Source: Endozoicomonas atrinae
Lineage (GTDB): Bacteria; Pseudomonadota; Gammaproteobacteria; Pseudomonadales; Endozoicomonadaceae
DNA length: 37,421 nucleotides
Direction of reading: 5' to 3'
Assembly (NCBI RefSeq): GCF_001647025.1
Contig: NZ_LUKQ02000033.1
Span: 1-37,421 of the forward strand
Below the pieces are notes generated by a model that did no database searches, had not been told where the DNA came from, and worked only from the letters and a program-made list of their open reading frames with translations. Of the stretch, positions 1 through 7,376 are shown one piece after another. The first letter of the stretch is position 1. Every line of letters begins with the position of its first letter. The translations under genes were made by a program, and so were the position numbers.

Positions 1-228
1 CATGGAGGAAAAGGCCCGCAGCAGTTCCAGGCTGAATTCGCCGTTCACCTTCCAGCACTCCCACGCCACGAACGCTTCCACCTTCGCTTTGTCGGGCAAG
101 CCTTTGCCATGACACATGGAGGAAAAGGCCCGCAGCAGTTCCAGGCTGAATTCGCCGTTCACCTTCCAGCACTCCCACGCCACGAACGCTTCCACCTTCG
201 CTTTGTCGGGCAAGCCTTTGCCATTACA
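1..228. repeat. 114-bp coding tandem repeat, two full copies
   Basis: Bases 1-114 and 115-228 are the same 114-bp unit (38 codons). The only difference I find is G at 111 against T at 225, which changes His to Asn on the minus strand. The first bases of a further, diverged unit follow at 229. The near identity at nucleotide level points to recent duplication or ongoing homogenisation. The array continues past the left edge. Confidence 0.95.
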
Positions 229-972
229 CATGGAGGCAATCTGTTTCAAGCATGGGTTAGCAGCAACTGCCTGAATGTTTTCCTCGCTTTCTTCTGCAAA
301 CTTTTTTATCTGAGTCTTCGACTTGAGCATGCTGGTAAGGCAGCTGGTATTTGTGATCTGCCGGGTATTTACAGCTAAAAAGAACGTGTTGGCCTTGGCA
401 AAATAGCCCTTGAAAGTCTGAGAATCTTTAACAATGCTGAAGTTTTTTAACTTGGAAAAGAGGGAATTTGCGGGCGGCTTACCCCTGTCTCGCGCTAATT
501 GGATGTTCCTGTCATTGAGGGTTTTCAGCAGTATCCCGGCATTCTTCAGTACTGTTTGTATTTCTTGATTATTTAAATGTGTTCGTAGTTCATTTTGCTG
601 GCTTACAGTAAATTCTGAAATTGATGTTTCACTGTTAATTTCTGTAGTGAGCGGTGCATCCTCCATTGGCTCTGGCATATCCTGCACCATCGCTGAAGAA
701 TGCTCATTGCCAGTTAATGGCCAGTTTTGGCTGGCTGTTGGTAGATTTTTGCCAGTAACACGCCTGAGCTTTATGGGGGGGATGGCCCCGGATTCAGGTT
801 GCTGTTGATGCGAAGAAAACGCTCCAGTGCCCGTTGTTGTCTGCTCCACCGTGAAACCTGCCATGGTTCGCTTTCTTTTTCCTTTTCGGCTGGTTGTCAG
901 CTCGTCCCTTCCTTCGTCAGTTAACGTTAACGTGGATACAGCTGCGTTTACTGAGGAGGAAGGTGACAGCAT
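1..972 (-). CDS. 38-residue tandem-repeat protein, C-terminus beyond the window
   Basis: An open frame runs from an ATG at 972 through base 1 without a stop (324 codons visible). It is easy to miss because it has no stop inside the window. Residues 1-247 are a non-repetitive, Ser/Thr-rich head with a basic cluster RKGKRKR at residues 29-35. From residue 248 the protein becomes an exact 38-residue repeat: each unit opens with MCNGKGLPDKAK (or MCHGKG) and closes with NGEFSLELLRAFSS, with a Trp/Cys-rich centre (AWECWKV). Two full units are visible and a third begins at base 3. The units look helical. An in-frame stop at 976-978 limits the start; an internal ATG at 864 is an alternative. No strong ribosome binding site is visible. 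I recall arrays like this in Endozoicomonas but know no function. The gene lies just downstream of, and on the same strand as, the IS66 element. Confidence 0.8.
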   Translation of the reverse strand, partial: MLSPSSSVNAAVSTLTLTDEGRDELTTSRKGKRKRTMAGFTVEQTTTGTGAFSSHQQQPESGAIPPIKLRRVTGKNLPTASQNWPLTGNEHSSAMVQDMPEPMEDAPLTTEINSETSISEFTVSQQNELRTHLNNQEIQTVLKNAGILLKTLNDRNIQLARDRGKPPANSLFSKLKNFSIVKDSQTFKGYFAKANTFFLAVNTRQITNTSCLTSMLKSKTQIKKFAEESEENIQAVAANPCLKQIASMCNGKGLPDKAKVEAFVAWECWKVNGEFSLELLRAFSSMCHGKGLPDKAKVEAFVAWECWKVNGEFSLELLRAFSSM

Positions 973-1098
973 GGTTTATTTGGGAGCTTCCCTGTTTCCA
1001 GTAGGAGAATCGTCTGGGGATGACATAATAGAACTATTGACCTTGTCAGCCCGCTAAAGTTCAAGACAACCGGTATAAGGGAAGGCTGACCTGTTTTA
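973..1098. other. short gap between repeat protein and IS66 tnpC; IS left end not identified
   Basis: This gap should hold the left terminus of the IS66 element. The right end reads GTAAGCGCC inward. I find no good inverted copy here; the nearest is GTCAGCCCGC at 1045, a weak match. The eight bases next to it (1037-1044) do not match those beyond the right end (3580-3587), so there is no visible target duplication. Confidence 0.5.
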
Positions 1099-2772
1099 TC
1101 AGGCAGCCTTGGGGAGGGACGTGTTGCTGGAAAGCTCGCCGGAGGCTTTCACATTCCAGGGCAGGAGTGCTTCCAGCTTCTCAACCGTATCCGCATACGG
1201 CAGTTCCTTCAGTACATAACAAATGTACTCGAAGGGCTCCAGTCCATTGGCTTTGGCGCTTTCGATCAGGCTGTAATAAATGGCGCTGGCTCGGGCGCCA
1301 TCAGGGGTATCGGCAAACAGCCAGTTGCGGCGTCCCACGGTCAAGGGCCGAATGGCATTCTCGGCAGCGGCATTACTGATGTTCAGTAGGCCATCTTCAC
1401 AGTAAACGATCAGCTTTGGCCACTGGTTAATGGCATAACCGATAGCATTATGGATCAGGCTGCCAGGTTCAACCCGGTTTATGTTCACATCCAGCCAGGC
1501 CTTGATCTCCTCCAGAACCGGAACGCTGTGCTGTTGCCGGTACTGCCGTTTACCGTCATGGGTTGCCTCTTTGATGACCTTTTCATTGGCATACAACCGG
1601 GCAATTTTGGCCAGTGCCGTACTGGCCAGGCTGGCCTTTTGCCCTGGGTTTCCCTTGCCCGGCGGCTTTTCACCTTTCTGGGCATCCTTGAATTTGCGCC
1701 TCGCGTGATCCCAGCATCCGACCTGGGTAATCCCTTCCTGCTTGCACACCGCACTATAAGCCGCGTAACCATCGCTTTGCAGGTAACCATGGAACCCTTC
1801 CAGCAGGCGCAGGGGAACCTCCTTACTGCGCGAAGGATCGTAGTGAAAGACGACGGCCGGTTGACCCGGTGGACCGCCCAGCAGGTTCCAGATGAATTTG
1901 TCGGAATTGATCGATTTCGACATTTCCTTGAGCACCTGCATCCGGGTCTCATCGGCGTTGATCAGGGGGCCACTTCTCAAGTTATCCATCAGCAGGTTGA
2001 TCAATGGTTGTAACTGTTTGGAAAGGCGGATCAATGTATTCGCCATGGTGGTTCGACTGAGGGAACCTCCGTAACGCCCAAGAATCCGTTCCTGCCGGTA
2101 CAAGGGCAATGCATCGCAGAACTTGGCAATGATGATCCAGGTCAGCATGGCGATACTCACCGCCGACTTCGGAATGGGATGCTTGGGCAATGCAGCCAGC
2201 TTGAGTTGCTGCTGGCCACCCTGCTCGGGGCAAGCCGGGAACACAGCCACTTCCTGCATATACTCCAGCACGCGAACTACCGGAGGGATGATGTCCAGCT
2301 CTTCACGGGATTTCCTGAAGAAGGTGGTGAGGGCACCTTTTTTTTCTTCGTCGGTCAGTTCGGCAAATACCTGGTGACGGGGCAGATGCGCTGGCAGAGG
2401 TTTCCTGCCTTTCTTGTTGGCGCGTGGTTTCGGCTCATGAGTGTCAGCTTCTGGCGTTTCCTCATCAGGTATCGGTGCACCCATCTCGTTAAAGATATCC
2501 CACTGCCCTTCCGATTTTTCGCTACTGCGCCCGTAGGTCTGAGACCTTGCCAAACGGAGATAGCTCTCCAACGTCGCAATCCGTTGCTTTAGTTCTTCAA
2601 TGACGCGTGACTGCTGTTGAATCGTGTCGTCTTTTCCCTGAAGCGACTGCTCCAGTTGTTGAAGCATTTCCAGGAAATGAGCCATGGCAATATCGGCCTC
2701 AGCAGAAAAAGCCCGGCTGTCGGGCAGTGAAGTTTCTGGCTGAAAAAGGACGGGGACACAGGCTTTATTCAT
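1099..2772 (-). CDS. tnpC: IS66 family transposase TnpC
   Basis: This 557-residue DDE transposase is full length for IS66 TnpC. Residues about 35-80 form the N-terminal leucine-zipper-like coiled coil followed by the family signature RSQTYGRSSEKSE. A Cys-containing segment follows near residue 180. The catalytic core shows NADETRMQV (first Asp), QSDGYAAYSAV and CWDHARRKF (second Asp region), and NAAENAIRPLTVGRRNW, carrying the catalytic Glu. The C-terminal tail (YSLIESAKANGLEPFEY) is the usual IS66 C domain. The ATG lies five bases after the tnpB stop, so the genes are cotranscribed. No frameshift or missing catalytic residue is visible, so the enzyme should be functional. Confidence 0.95.
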   Translation of the reverse strand: MNKACVPVLFQPETSLPDSRAFSAEADIAMAHFLEMLQQLEQSLQGKDDTIQQQSRVIEELKQRIATLESYLRLARSQTYGRSSEKSEGQWDIFNEMGAPIPDEETPEADTHEPKPRANKKGRKPLPAHLPRHQVFAELTDEEKKGALTTFFRKSREELDIIPPVVRVLEYMQEVAVFPACPEQGGQQQLKLAALPKHPIPKSAVSIAMLTWIIIAKFCDALPLYRQERILGRYGGSLSRTTMANTLIRLSKQLQPLINLLMDNLRSGPLINADETRMQVLKEMSKSINSDKFIWNLLGGPPGQPAVVFHYDPSRSKEVPLRLLEGFHGYLQSDGYAAYSAVCKQEGITQVGCWDHARRKFKDAQKGEKPPGKGNPGQKASLASTALAKIARLYANEKVIKEATHDGKRQYRQQHSVPVLEEIKAWLDVNINRVEPGSLIHNAIGYAINQWPKLIVYCEDGLLNISNAAAENAIRPLTVGRRNWLFADTPDGARASAIYYSLIESAKANGLEPFEYICYVLKELPYADTVEKLEALLPWNVKASGELSSNTSLPKAA

Positions 2773-2777
2773 GGCCG

Positions 2778-3176
2778 CTATGTTACCACAACAGCACCCA
2801 TGTGGGACTGGAAATTGCCGTCATAACGGCGTTTTTTATAGGGCTTCATCTGGCTGATGTCGTAGCCATCCAGAAGCCAGTTCAGCTGCTGTCCTGTCAG
2901 GGTAATCAGCTCATCCGCCTTGCGTGGCCAGCGGAATTTATCCTCCGACAGGCTTTTGTAATAAAGGACAAAGCCATTGTCTTCCCAGAACAGGCATTTG
3001 ATCTTGTTGCGATGACGATTGGTGAAGGCAAATAATTCACCATCATAGGGGTTATGCCCCAGTTCCTGTTCGACCAGCAACGCGAGCCCACGGAATGACT
3101 TTCGAAAATCAATAGGATCGCGATAAAGGTAGACTTTGGGGAGCCGGGCAGAAGGGCGGAGAACAGGCTCATTCAC
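2778..3176 (-). CDS. tnpB: IS66 family accessory protein TnpB (Orf2)
   Basis: This 132-residue protein carries the typical TnpB signature: VYLYRDPIDFRKSFRGLALL near the N-terminus, followed by AFTNRHRNKIKCLFWEDNGFVL and an FRWPRK segment. TnpB is needed for transposition of many IS66 elements, but its biochemical role is not settled. The frame begins at GTG 3176, whose bases overlap the tnpA stop as GTGA. This implies translational coupling. An ATG four bases further downstream at 3172 is in another frame and gives a spurious product. Confidence 0.93.
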   Translation of the reverse strand: MNEPVLRPSARLPKVYLYRDPIDFRKSFRGLALLVEQELGHNPYDGELFAFTNRHRNKIKCLFWEDNGFVLYYKSLSEDKFRWPRKADELITLTGQQLNWLLDGYDISQMKPYKKRRYDGNFQSHMGAVVVT

Positions 3177-3499
3177 TGAAGTACCTCCATAAGTTCCTTC
3201 AGCAGCAACAAGTTCTGATGATCAATGCCAGACACTATGACGCCATTAGGGAATGTAACCGTCATAGAAGAAGCTTTCACACGAGCTGGGAATACATTGT
3301 CTTCTAGTACCGCAGGCACAAAGGGACTGGGAGTGGTTTCAGAGTTTACATGGACAGCTTGCAGCTTGCGCTTCCAGTAACTGAACTGGGAGGGGCTAAC
3401 CCCATGTTGATCACACCAGGCCTTCTGGCTTAACCCTGACTGCTGCCAGGCATTTACTCTCTGCAACCAGAATTCAGGGATGGTTTGAGATATCGACAT
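3173..3499 (-). CDS. tnpA: IS66 family protein TnpA (Orf1), helix-turn-helix
   Basis: This protein has an N-terminal helix-turn-helix of the IS66/IS3 Orf1 type (WLQRVNAWQQSGLSQKAWC followed by HGVSPSQFSYWKRKL). It is expected to bind the element ends. I place the start at the ATG at 3499 because a GGAGG motif (complement of 3504-3508) sits five bases upstream. The frame stays open to an earlier ATG at 3511, but that ATG lies immediately in front of the GGAGG. The C-terminal half (MTVTFPNGVIVSG) matches the usual tail of these proteins. It is the first gene of the tnpABC operon. Confidence 0.9.
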   Translation of the reverse strand: MSISQTIPEFWLQRVNAWQQSGLSQKAWCDQHGVSPSQFSYWKRKLQAVHVNSETTPSPFVPAVLEDNVFPARVKASSMTVTFPNGVIVSGIDHQNLLLLKELMEVLQ

Positions 3500-3559
3500 G
3501 ATGACCTCCATGATAACTGGAAGCCATGATTTCAGGCTGGGAAATTAGACGGAAGGACG

Positions 3560-3579
3560 TGGGTTTATTTGGCGCTTAC
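3560..3579 (-). repeat. IS66 right terminal inverted repeat
   Basis: Read inward from base 3579 the sequence begins GTAAGCGCCAAATAAACC, a typical IS66 terminus. The reading frame of the metallopeptidase remnant runs into it and stops at the TAA formed inside this repeat at 3576-3578. Confidence 0.75.
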
Positions 3580-3773
3580 GGTACAGTCTTCTTCATAAAC
3601 TGATTCTTGATCTCCATCGTATAATCAAACAACGCTTTTTCACTTCTAATAGAGTGTCTGTGTGGGTAACGTTGCTCAAACCATGGAATCAGTTTCCTGC
3701 TGTCTACCAGAGAACTGACCTGCTCGATAATAGGTAAAGGGTAGCCTTGAATGTATCGAAGTGAAGGATGCAT
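3576..3773 (-). pseudogene. 5' fragment of a YgjP-like (M48-type) metallopeptidase gene, cut by IS66
   Basis: The 65-residue frame begins YIQGYPLPIIEQVSSL and continues with FEQRYPHRHSIRSEKALFDY and MEIKNQFMKK. This matches my recollection of the N-terminus of the roughly 170-residue YgjP-like metal-dependent hydrolases of Pseudomonas and relatives (YLQGYP..., RYP..H..R.DKALY.Y...LKN.YLR). The homology ends at the IS66 right terminus, and the last codons and stop come from the element. The zinc site (HELAH) that should follow is missing. The downstream part of the gene is not on the far side of the IS, so this is a gene remnant, not a simple reversible insertion. Confidence 0.7.
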
Positions 3774-3877
3774 AAATACTAAATCTTAATTTACACGTAT
3801 GTCATGACGAAAATTTAGAAAACAACAATATATAGGAAGGCCTTTCCAAAATCACAGTATTATTTGAAAAAAACCAA

Positions 3878-4237
3878 TTAACCATCTGCCTCTATTAAAG
3901 AATCATTAACGGATACAATCAACTCAGCAATCATGGACCTGAGAGATAAAAGGCTTTCCTCACCGATAACCCTTCCCTTAGAACACTGCCTAATATCTTC
4001 TAATAGGAAATCCAGCGGGGCTGCTGCTTCACTGACAGGTTTGAAACCAAAAGTGTCAGCGGATCCATGAAGATTATGAGCAATGATATAAATTTCAGAG
4101 AATGCCTGACTATCGTTGAAACAGAGTGAAGGATCCTGATATAGCATCTTCATCCTGTCGGATATAGTCTTCAGTTTATTCAGGTAGTCTTGACGAATAT
4201 CAGCCAGCATCTGGTTATATTCTTCCACATTACCCAT
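3878..4237 (-). CDS. HPt (histidine phosphotransfer) domain protein
   Basis: This is a stand-alone 119-residue HPt domain. The segment IIAHNLHGSADTFGF (residues 51-65) is the HPt signature, with His54 as the probable phospho-acceptor, followed by the typical helix that packs behind it. Such proteins relay phosphate between a hybrid sensor kinase and a response regulator. No kinase or regulator gene is nearby, so its partners are elsewhere. The ATG at 4237 has no obvious ribosome binding site. The His is followed by N-L-H-G where many members have x-L-K-G, a small variation. Confidence 0.75.
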   Translation of the reverse strand: MGNVEEYNQMLADIRQDYLNKLKTISDRMKMLYQDPSLCFNDSQAFSEIYIIAHNLHGSADTFGFKPVSEAAAPLDFLLEDIRQCSKGRVIGEESLLSLRSMIAELIVSVNDSLIEADG

Positions 4238-4453
4238 ATGCAGTCACACGCTTCTGTCGTTACTCTCGTGTTCGGCACAAAGTGATATAACTTAAGGCCT
4301 GCCAAGAGGCCATTAAACCATATCACGGCCAAGCCTACCCCCTTTCCGCCTATTACTTATTGATCATGGACGCTTAACCTCATAAAGTGCCTGCCCTTCT
4401 CATGACCAGAACGGAAGTATCATGAGTTGTATCATCAGTCACCGGGGTCATTA
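4238..4453. other. divergent intergenic region
   Basis: The region lies between the HPt gene (minus) and the deoxynucleoside kinase (plus) and should hold both promoters. I see no convincing promoter pair or operator by eye. Confidence 0.4.
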
Positions 4454-5086
4454 ATGAAGCAAACCAACCACTTTGTCGCGGTAGAAGCCAATATTGCTGC
4501 AGGTAAATCAACACTTCTTCCCAAACTTGCAGCAGAGCTGGGCTGGGATGCCATTCAGGAGCCTGTGAATGACCCGGAATTTACACGACTGCTTCAGGAT
4601 TTCACTGATCACCCTAATGATGCGGTTAAACGTATTCAGTTTCAGGAGTACATTACCAATCGCAGGGCCAGCATTGTTGAGCAGTTACCTACTGACCGCA
4701 ACTATCTGATTGAGCGCTCCCTATACTCTGACTTGATTTTTACCCAGGCAAACTTTCTGGGTATGACAACACCAGATGAGCGCTATATGCTGCACTACTG
4801 TGAAATCCAGCGAAGACTGAAAGATTATCCGGTGATCAGTGCGGTCATTTATCTCAGAACCGCGCCAAAAATCGCCCATAGTCGTCTGATTGAGAGAGCC
4901 AGAAGTGCAGAAGACGGGACCCCTCTAACGTACCTTAGCGATATTCATAATTATCATGAGGCCATTCTGCCACAGATCTGTCGTTCTATGGGCACACCCT
5001 TAATCACTGTTGACTGGGATGATTTTGGCTGTGAGAAAAATCTGGCAAAGCAACTGCTGAATACCATTAAACCGGTTATTCAATGA
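4454..5086 (+). CDS. deoxynucleoside kinase (dNK / deoxyadenosine-deoxyguanosine kinase family)
   Basis: The protein phosphorylates deoxynucleosides to their monophosphates in salvage; the exact substrate cannot be read from sequence. Residues 9-20 (AVEANIAAGKST) form the P-loop, and IERS (residues 86-89) is the family's catalytic-site ERS motif. The C-terminal part holds the arginine-rich lid (RLIERARSAEDG). The usual P-loop Gly positions are replaced by Ala (EANIAAGKS instead of EGNIGAGKS), a mild deviation. The frame is open to a TTG at 4427, but I prefer the ATG at 4454, preceded by GGGG about seven bases away and giving a 210-residue protein of normal length. A hairpin terminator follows at 5094. 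Confidence 0.85.
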   Translation: MKQTNHFVAVEANIAAGKSTLLPKLAAELGWDAIQEPVNDPEFTRLLQDFTDHPNDAVKRIQFQEYITNRRASIVEQLPTDRNYLIERSLYSDLIFTQANFLGMTTPDERYMLHYCEIQRRLKDYPVISAVIYLRTAPKIAHSRLIERARSAEDGTPLTYLSDIHNYHEAILPQICRSMGTPLITVDWDDFGCEKNLAKQLLNTIKPVIQ

Positions 5087-5093
5087 AGCAAAT

Positions 5094-5119
5094 GATCAGG
5101 TAACAAGCCTGATCTTTTT
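5094..5119 (+). terminator. rho-independent terminator after deoxynucleoside kinase
   Basis: GATCAGG (5094-5100) and CCTGATC (5108-5114) form a perfect 7-bp stem with a 7-base loop, followed directly by TTTTT. Confidence 0.85.
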
Positions 5120-5142
5120 CAGTGCACGATATTCATTGATCG

Positions 5143-5189
5143 CCCCGTTCAGAAATAACACACATATGGCGGTCATTTCCTGAACGGGG
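5143..5189. repeat. long inverted repeat downstream of the lipoprotein gene
   Basis: CCCCGTTCAG (5143-5152) pairs perfectly with CTGAACGGGG (5180-5189). The stem extends by AAAT/ATTT across one bulged C. It lies between convergent genes, 15 bases after the lipoprotein stop. There is no T run on either side, so it is not a classical terminator; it could stabilise the 3' end of the transcript. Confidence 0.6.
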
Positions 5190-5204
5190 AGAATACACTC
5201 TCGC

Positions 5205-5654
5205 TTAATTCATCTCCTGAGTATACTCTTCCATAAGATCATCATAACGATTATTTTCGGTGTCCTGCCATAACCGATCCAGGACCTCAAATTCATACTG
5301 ATCCATTCCAACCTGCCAGGACACTATGAGCTCCTTTTCGTTGGGCATATTATTGCACTGCCCTTCATAGGGGCGGCCTTTGACCCCCTCAAGATATGCA
5401 TTTTCAGCGTCACAAAAATATGCAAGACCGGTTGAATAGCCTACTGCATAATCATTAATTGCCTTATTCTCGGAGCTACCCAGCCGCTGTAATTCTACTT
5501 CGCTTCTGAAAGAATTCCCCTCTCTCCCATCCTCATAACCGAGAACTTCCCATTGGTTCTGGCTGGCCAATTTTGAAGCATCTGGTGAAATGGCACACCC
5601 CGTGAGTAGAACGAAAGAAAAAAAACATGTAATTCTTTCTTTATTAACAAGCAT
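5205..5654 (-). CDS. DUF2799-like lipoprotein
   Basis: The 149-residue protein has a lipoprotein signal peptide ending in the lipobox LLTGC (Cys20), so it is probably lipid-anchored. The mature part shows WEVLGYEDGREG, then YAVGYSTGLAYFCDAENAYLEGVKGRPYEGQC. This resembles the DUF2799 pattern of Gly-Tyr-Asp-Gly and spaced cysteines in small gammaproteobacterial lipoproteins. The Asp before the next residues is not at +2 (C-A-I), which suggests outer-membrane sorting by the E. coli rule. Function is unknown. It stands alone between convergent and tandem neighbours, with a very A+T-rich upstream region. Confidence 0.75.
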   Translation of the reverse strand: MLVNKERITCFFSFVLLTGCAISPDASKLASQNQWEVLGYEDGREGNSFRSEVELQRLGSSENKAINDYAVGYSTGLAYFCDAENAYLEGVKGRPYEGQCNNMPNEKELIVSWQVGMDQYEFEVLDRLWQDTENNRYDDLMEEYTQEMN

Positions 5655-5904
5655 GATAATTACTCCATCAATTTATTTTTATGAATTTCCTTATCTACAG
5701 ATATTACTCCTTGTTTAAAATAAATAAAGTGGGTTTGAACAATACTTACCATTAATAAAATAAAAAAATAACAAAAATAAAAAACCTTTAAACAAAGCCT
5801 TTAAAAGAGATCAGATCAATAATCGAAAAAACAAAAACACTGCTGAATTATTAATTTTTCACCCAACTTTCAAAAGTTAAATTCTTTATTCTCTTAAAAG
5901 GCAT
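5655..5904. other. A+T-rich intergenic region
   Basis: About 250 bases of very A+T-rich DNA with runs of A and T separate the lipoprotein start from the next terminator. It should carry the lipoprotein promoter. I see no gene and no clear repeat. Confidence 0.4.
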
Positions 5905-5936
5905 AAAAAAACTGCCACTTTCGTGGCAGTTTTTTT
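5905..5936 (-). terminator. bidirectional-looking rho-independent terminator of the CoA hydrolase gene
   Basis: ACTGCCAC (5911-5918) and GTGGCAGT (5923-5930) form a perfect 8-bp stem with a TTTC loop. It is flanked by A7 on the left and T7 on the right, so it can terminate in both directions. It lies directly after the stop of the minus-strand gene ending at 5940. Confidence 0.9.
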
Positions 5937-5939
5937 CCA

Positions 5940-7037
5940 TTAGAGGTCGTGGAGAGGATTCTCAGGCCAGGGAGAGCTGAACAGTTCATCCAATAGTTGT
6001 TCATCAACCTGATTAACTGCTTTATATTTCCACTGTGGATTTTTATCCTTTTCAACCAGCAGTGATCGAACACCTTCGCAGAAATCACCATCGATCACCG
6101 TATTCACTGACAGAGCCAACTCACTCTGGAATGCCTCTTTAAGCGACATGTGCCTGGCTTTCTGTAACTGTCGATAACCAATAGCTGCTGACAGTGGAGA
6201 GCCATGAAGCGCCGTTTTTCTGGCAGCCAGCAACCAGTCATCATCAGTCTCAAGCCCATCAAGGGCAGCCATCACACCAGCCAGTGATGGCTGATCCATC
6301 AACCCGGCAATCAAGTCTCTGTGCTCTCGCACCTTCGAATAGGGCAGCCATCCCTGACTTTTTTCCCGATATTTCTGTATAACACCATAAACGACAGCAT
6401 GAGCATCAGAAGCGTTCCAGTCTGCCTGCTGCAGAGACTCCAGAACGTTGTCACGGAAAGCATGATCAATAAAACGGTTAGCAAGACCAACATAGAGCGC
6501 ATCTGCTGCATTAAGCCGACATCCGGTCAGAGCCATAAACAGACCAAGCTTGGCTGGAAGATGGCTTAATATCCAGCTTCCGGCAACATCCGGATAGAGG
6601 CCTATACTGATCTCAGGCATGGCCAGCATTGAGGTATCAGTCACTATTCGGAAATCAGCACCAGCCATCAGACCAATACCACCTCCCATCACAATCCCAT
6701 TTCCCCAGCAGATTACTGGTTTTGGATAGGAGTGTATCATGTAGTCAACACGATACTCGGTTTCAAAAAAATGAGCGGGAACCTCTGGCTTACCATCAAT
6801 AACAGCCTGCCTCAACGCTCGCACATCACCGCCAGCACAAAATGCCTTTTCTCCGCTGCCCTGCATAAATACGGCAACAATATCATCATTATCACGCCAG
6901 TCAGAAAATTGGTTGAGCAGTAGGTCAATCATGGATTGATTTAATGCATTCAATGCTTTTTCAGCATTCAGCGTGATCAGACCAATCTTTTTATTATCTC
7001 GGGCATTCAGTTCGGAAAACAGAACGTCAGTGGCCAT
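5940..7037 (-). CDS. enoyl-CoA hydratase/isomerase family, 3-hydroxyisobutyryl-CoA hydrolase-like
   Basis: This crotonase-fold protein has about 365 residues, the length of 3-hydroxyisobutyryl-CoA hydrolases rather than the roughly 260 of simple hydratases. The oxyanion-hole segment GEKAFCAGGDVRAL and the later MGGGIGLMAGADFRI are typical. MPEISIGLYPDVAGSWILSHLP carries the Glu and Asp expected in the hydrolase subgroup, and the C-terminal DFCEGVRSLLVEKDKNPQW is diagnostic for it. The role would be release of 3-hydroxyisobutyrate from its CoA ester in valine breakdown. The frame opens at 7109, but the ATG at 7037, with GGAGGGG upstream and a promoter at 7069-7097, is the better start. No valine-pathway neighbours are present. 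Confidence 0.85.
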   Translation of the reverse strand: MATDVLFSELNARDNKKIGLITLNAEKALNALNQSMIDLLLNQFSDWRDNDDIVAVFMQGSGEKAFCAGGDVRALRQAVIDGKPEVPAHFFETEYRVDYMIHSYPKPVICWGNGIVMGGGIGLMAGADFRIVTDTSMLAMPEISIGLYPDVAGSWILSHLPAKLGLFMALTGCRLNAADALYVGLANRFIDHAFRDNVLESLQQADWNASDAHAVVYGVIQKYREKSQGWLPYSKVREHRDLIAGLMDQPSLAGVMAALDGLETDDDWLLAARKTALHGSPLSAAIGYRQLQKARHMSLKEAFQSELALSVNTVIDGDFCEGVRSLLVEKDKNPQWKYKAVNQVDEQLLDELFSSPWPENPLHDL

Positions 7038-7068
7038 ATAAATTACCCCTCCATATCCGTTGGGAAAA

Positions 7069-7097
7069 AGCATATGTAACTGAGTCTTGATTATCAA
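7069..7097 (-). promoter_or_regulatory. probable sigma70 promoter of the CoA hydrolase gene
   Basis: Read on the minus strand, TTGATA (7092-7097) is followed after 17 bases by TATGCT (7069-7074). This is good -35/-10 spacing and ends about 30 bases before the chosen start codon at 7037. It also argues against the longer reading frame beginning at 7109. Confidence 0.5.
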
Positions 7098-7376
7098 TGA
7101 AAATACCACAAAGAAAGCAGAACATGGTAAAAATAAACAAATTTTTACTTAGTCATCCATCAAAAAGACTAGCCCTAATGGGTTAAGCATTATATTTTCA
7201 GCATAAATCTGTGAGTGAGAAATACTGTCCAAAAAACCGGTGTCAAAAACATCCCCACGTTGAGTCAGCAATAACAGGGTATGAAGATGACCAGAATATT
7301 GATACCCAATCCGGCAAAAAGAAAATAGAAGAAAGGTTTGGAGATTGGGGCAGCAATAACTGCCCCAAAGGACGGA
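7098..7376. other. intergenic region with terminator-like hairpin
   Basis: The only structure I see is TTGGGGCAG (7345-7353) pairing with CTGCCCCAA (7360-7368), a 9-bp stem just after the pitrilysin stop at 7377. On the minus strand it is followed by only a weak T-rich stretch. It probably helps end the pitrilysin transcript. Confidence 0.5.

Larger units (their letters stand above)
1099..3579 (-). mobile_element. IS66-family insertion sequence (tnpA-tnpB-tnpC), right end at 3579
   Basis: The three-gene order, the 4-base GTGA overlap between tnpA and tnpB, and the large DDE transposase identify an IS66-family element with all three frames open. The right terminus is set by GTAAGCGCC read inward from 3579, a typical IS66 end. 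The outer left terminus was not found, so the start given is the end of tnpC. The expected 8-bp target duplication (GGTACAGT at 3580-3587) is absent on the left side, and the left flank does not continue the gene interrupted on the right. Confidence 0.85.

Noticed and set aside
109-378. Plus-strand open frame of 89 residues at the left edge
   Set aside because: It is the antisense shadow of the repeat protein; the minus-strand frame carries the clean 38-codon repeat and is open over 972 bases.
973-990. GTTTATTTGG near 974 as a left IS66 terminus
   Set aside because: It resembles the right end GTTTATTTGGCGC but in direct, not inverted, orientation, and it lies beside the repeat gene's start codon; a chance match.
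1450-2592. Several long plus-strand frames inside tnpC
   Set aside because: They are antisense to a fully conserved IS66 transposase and show no family features.
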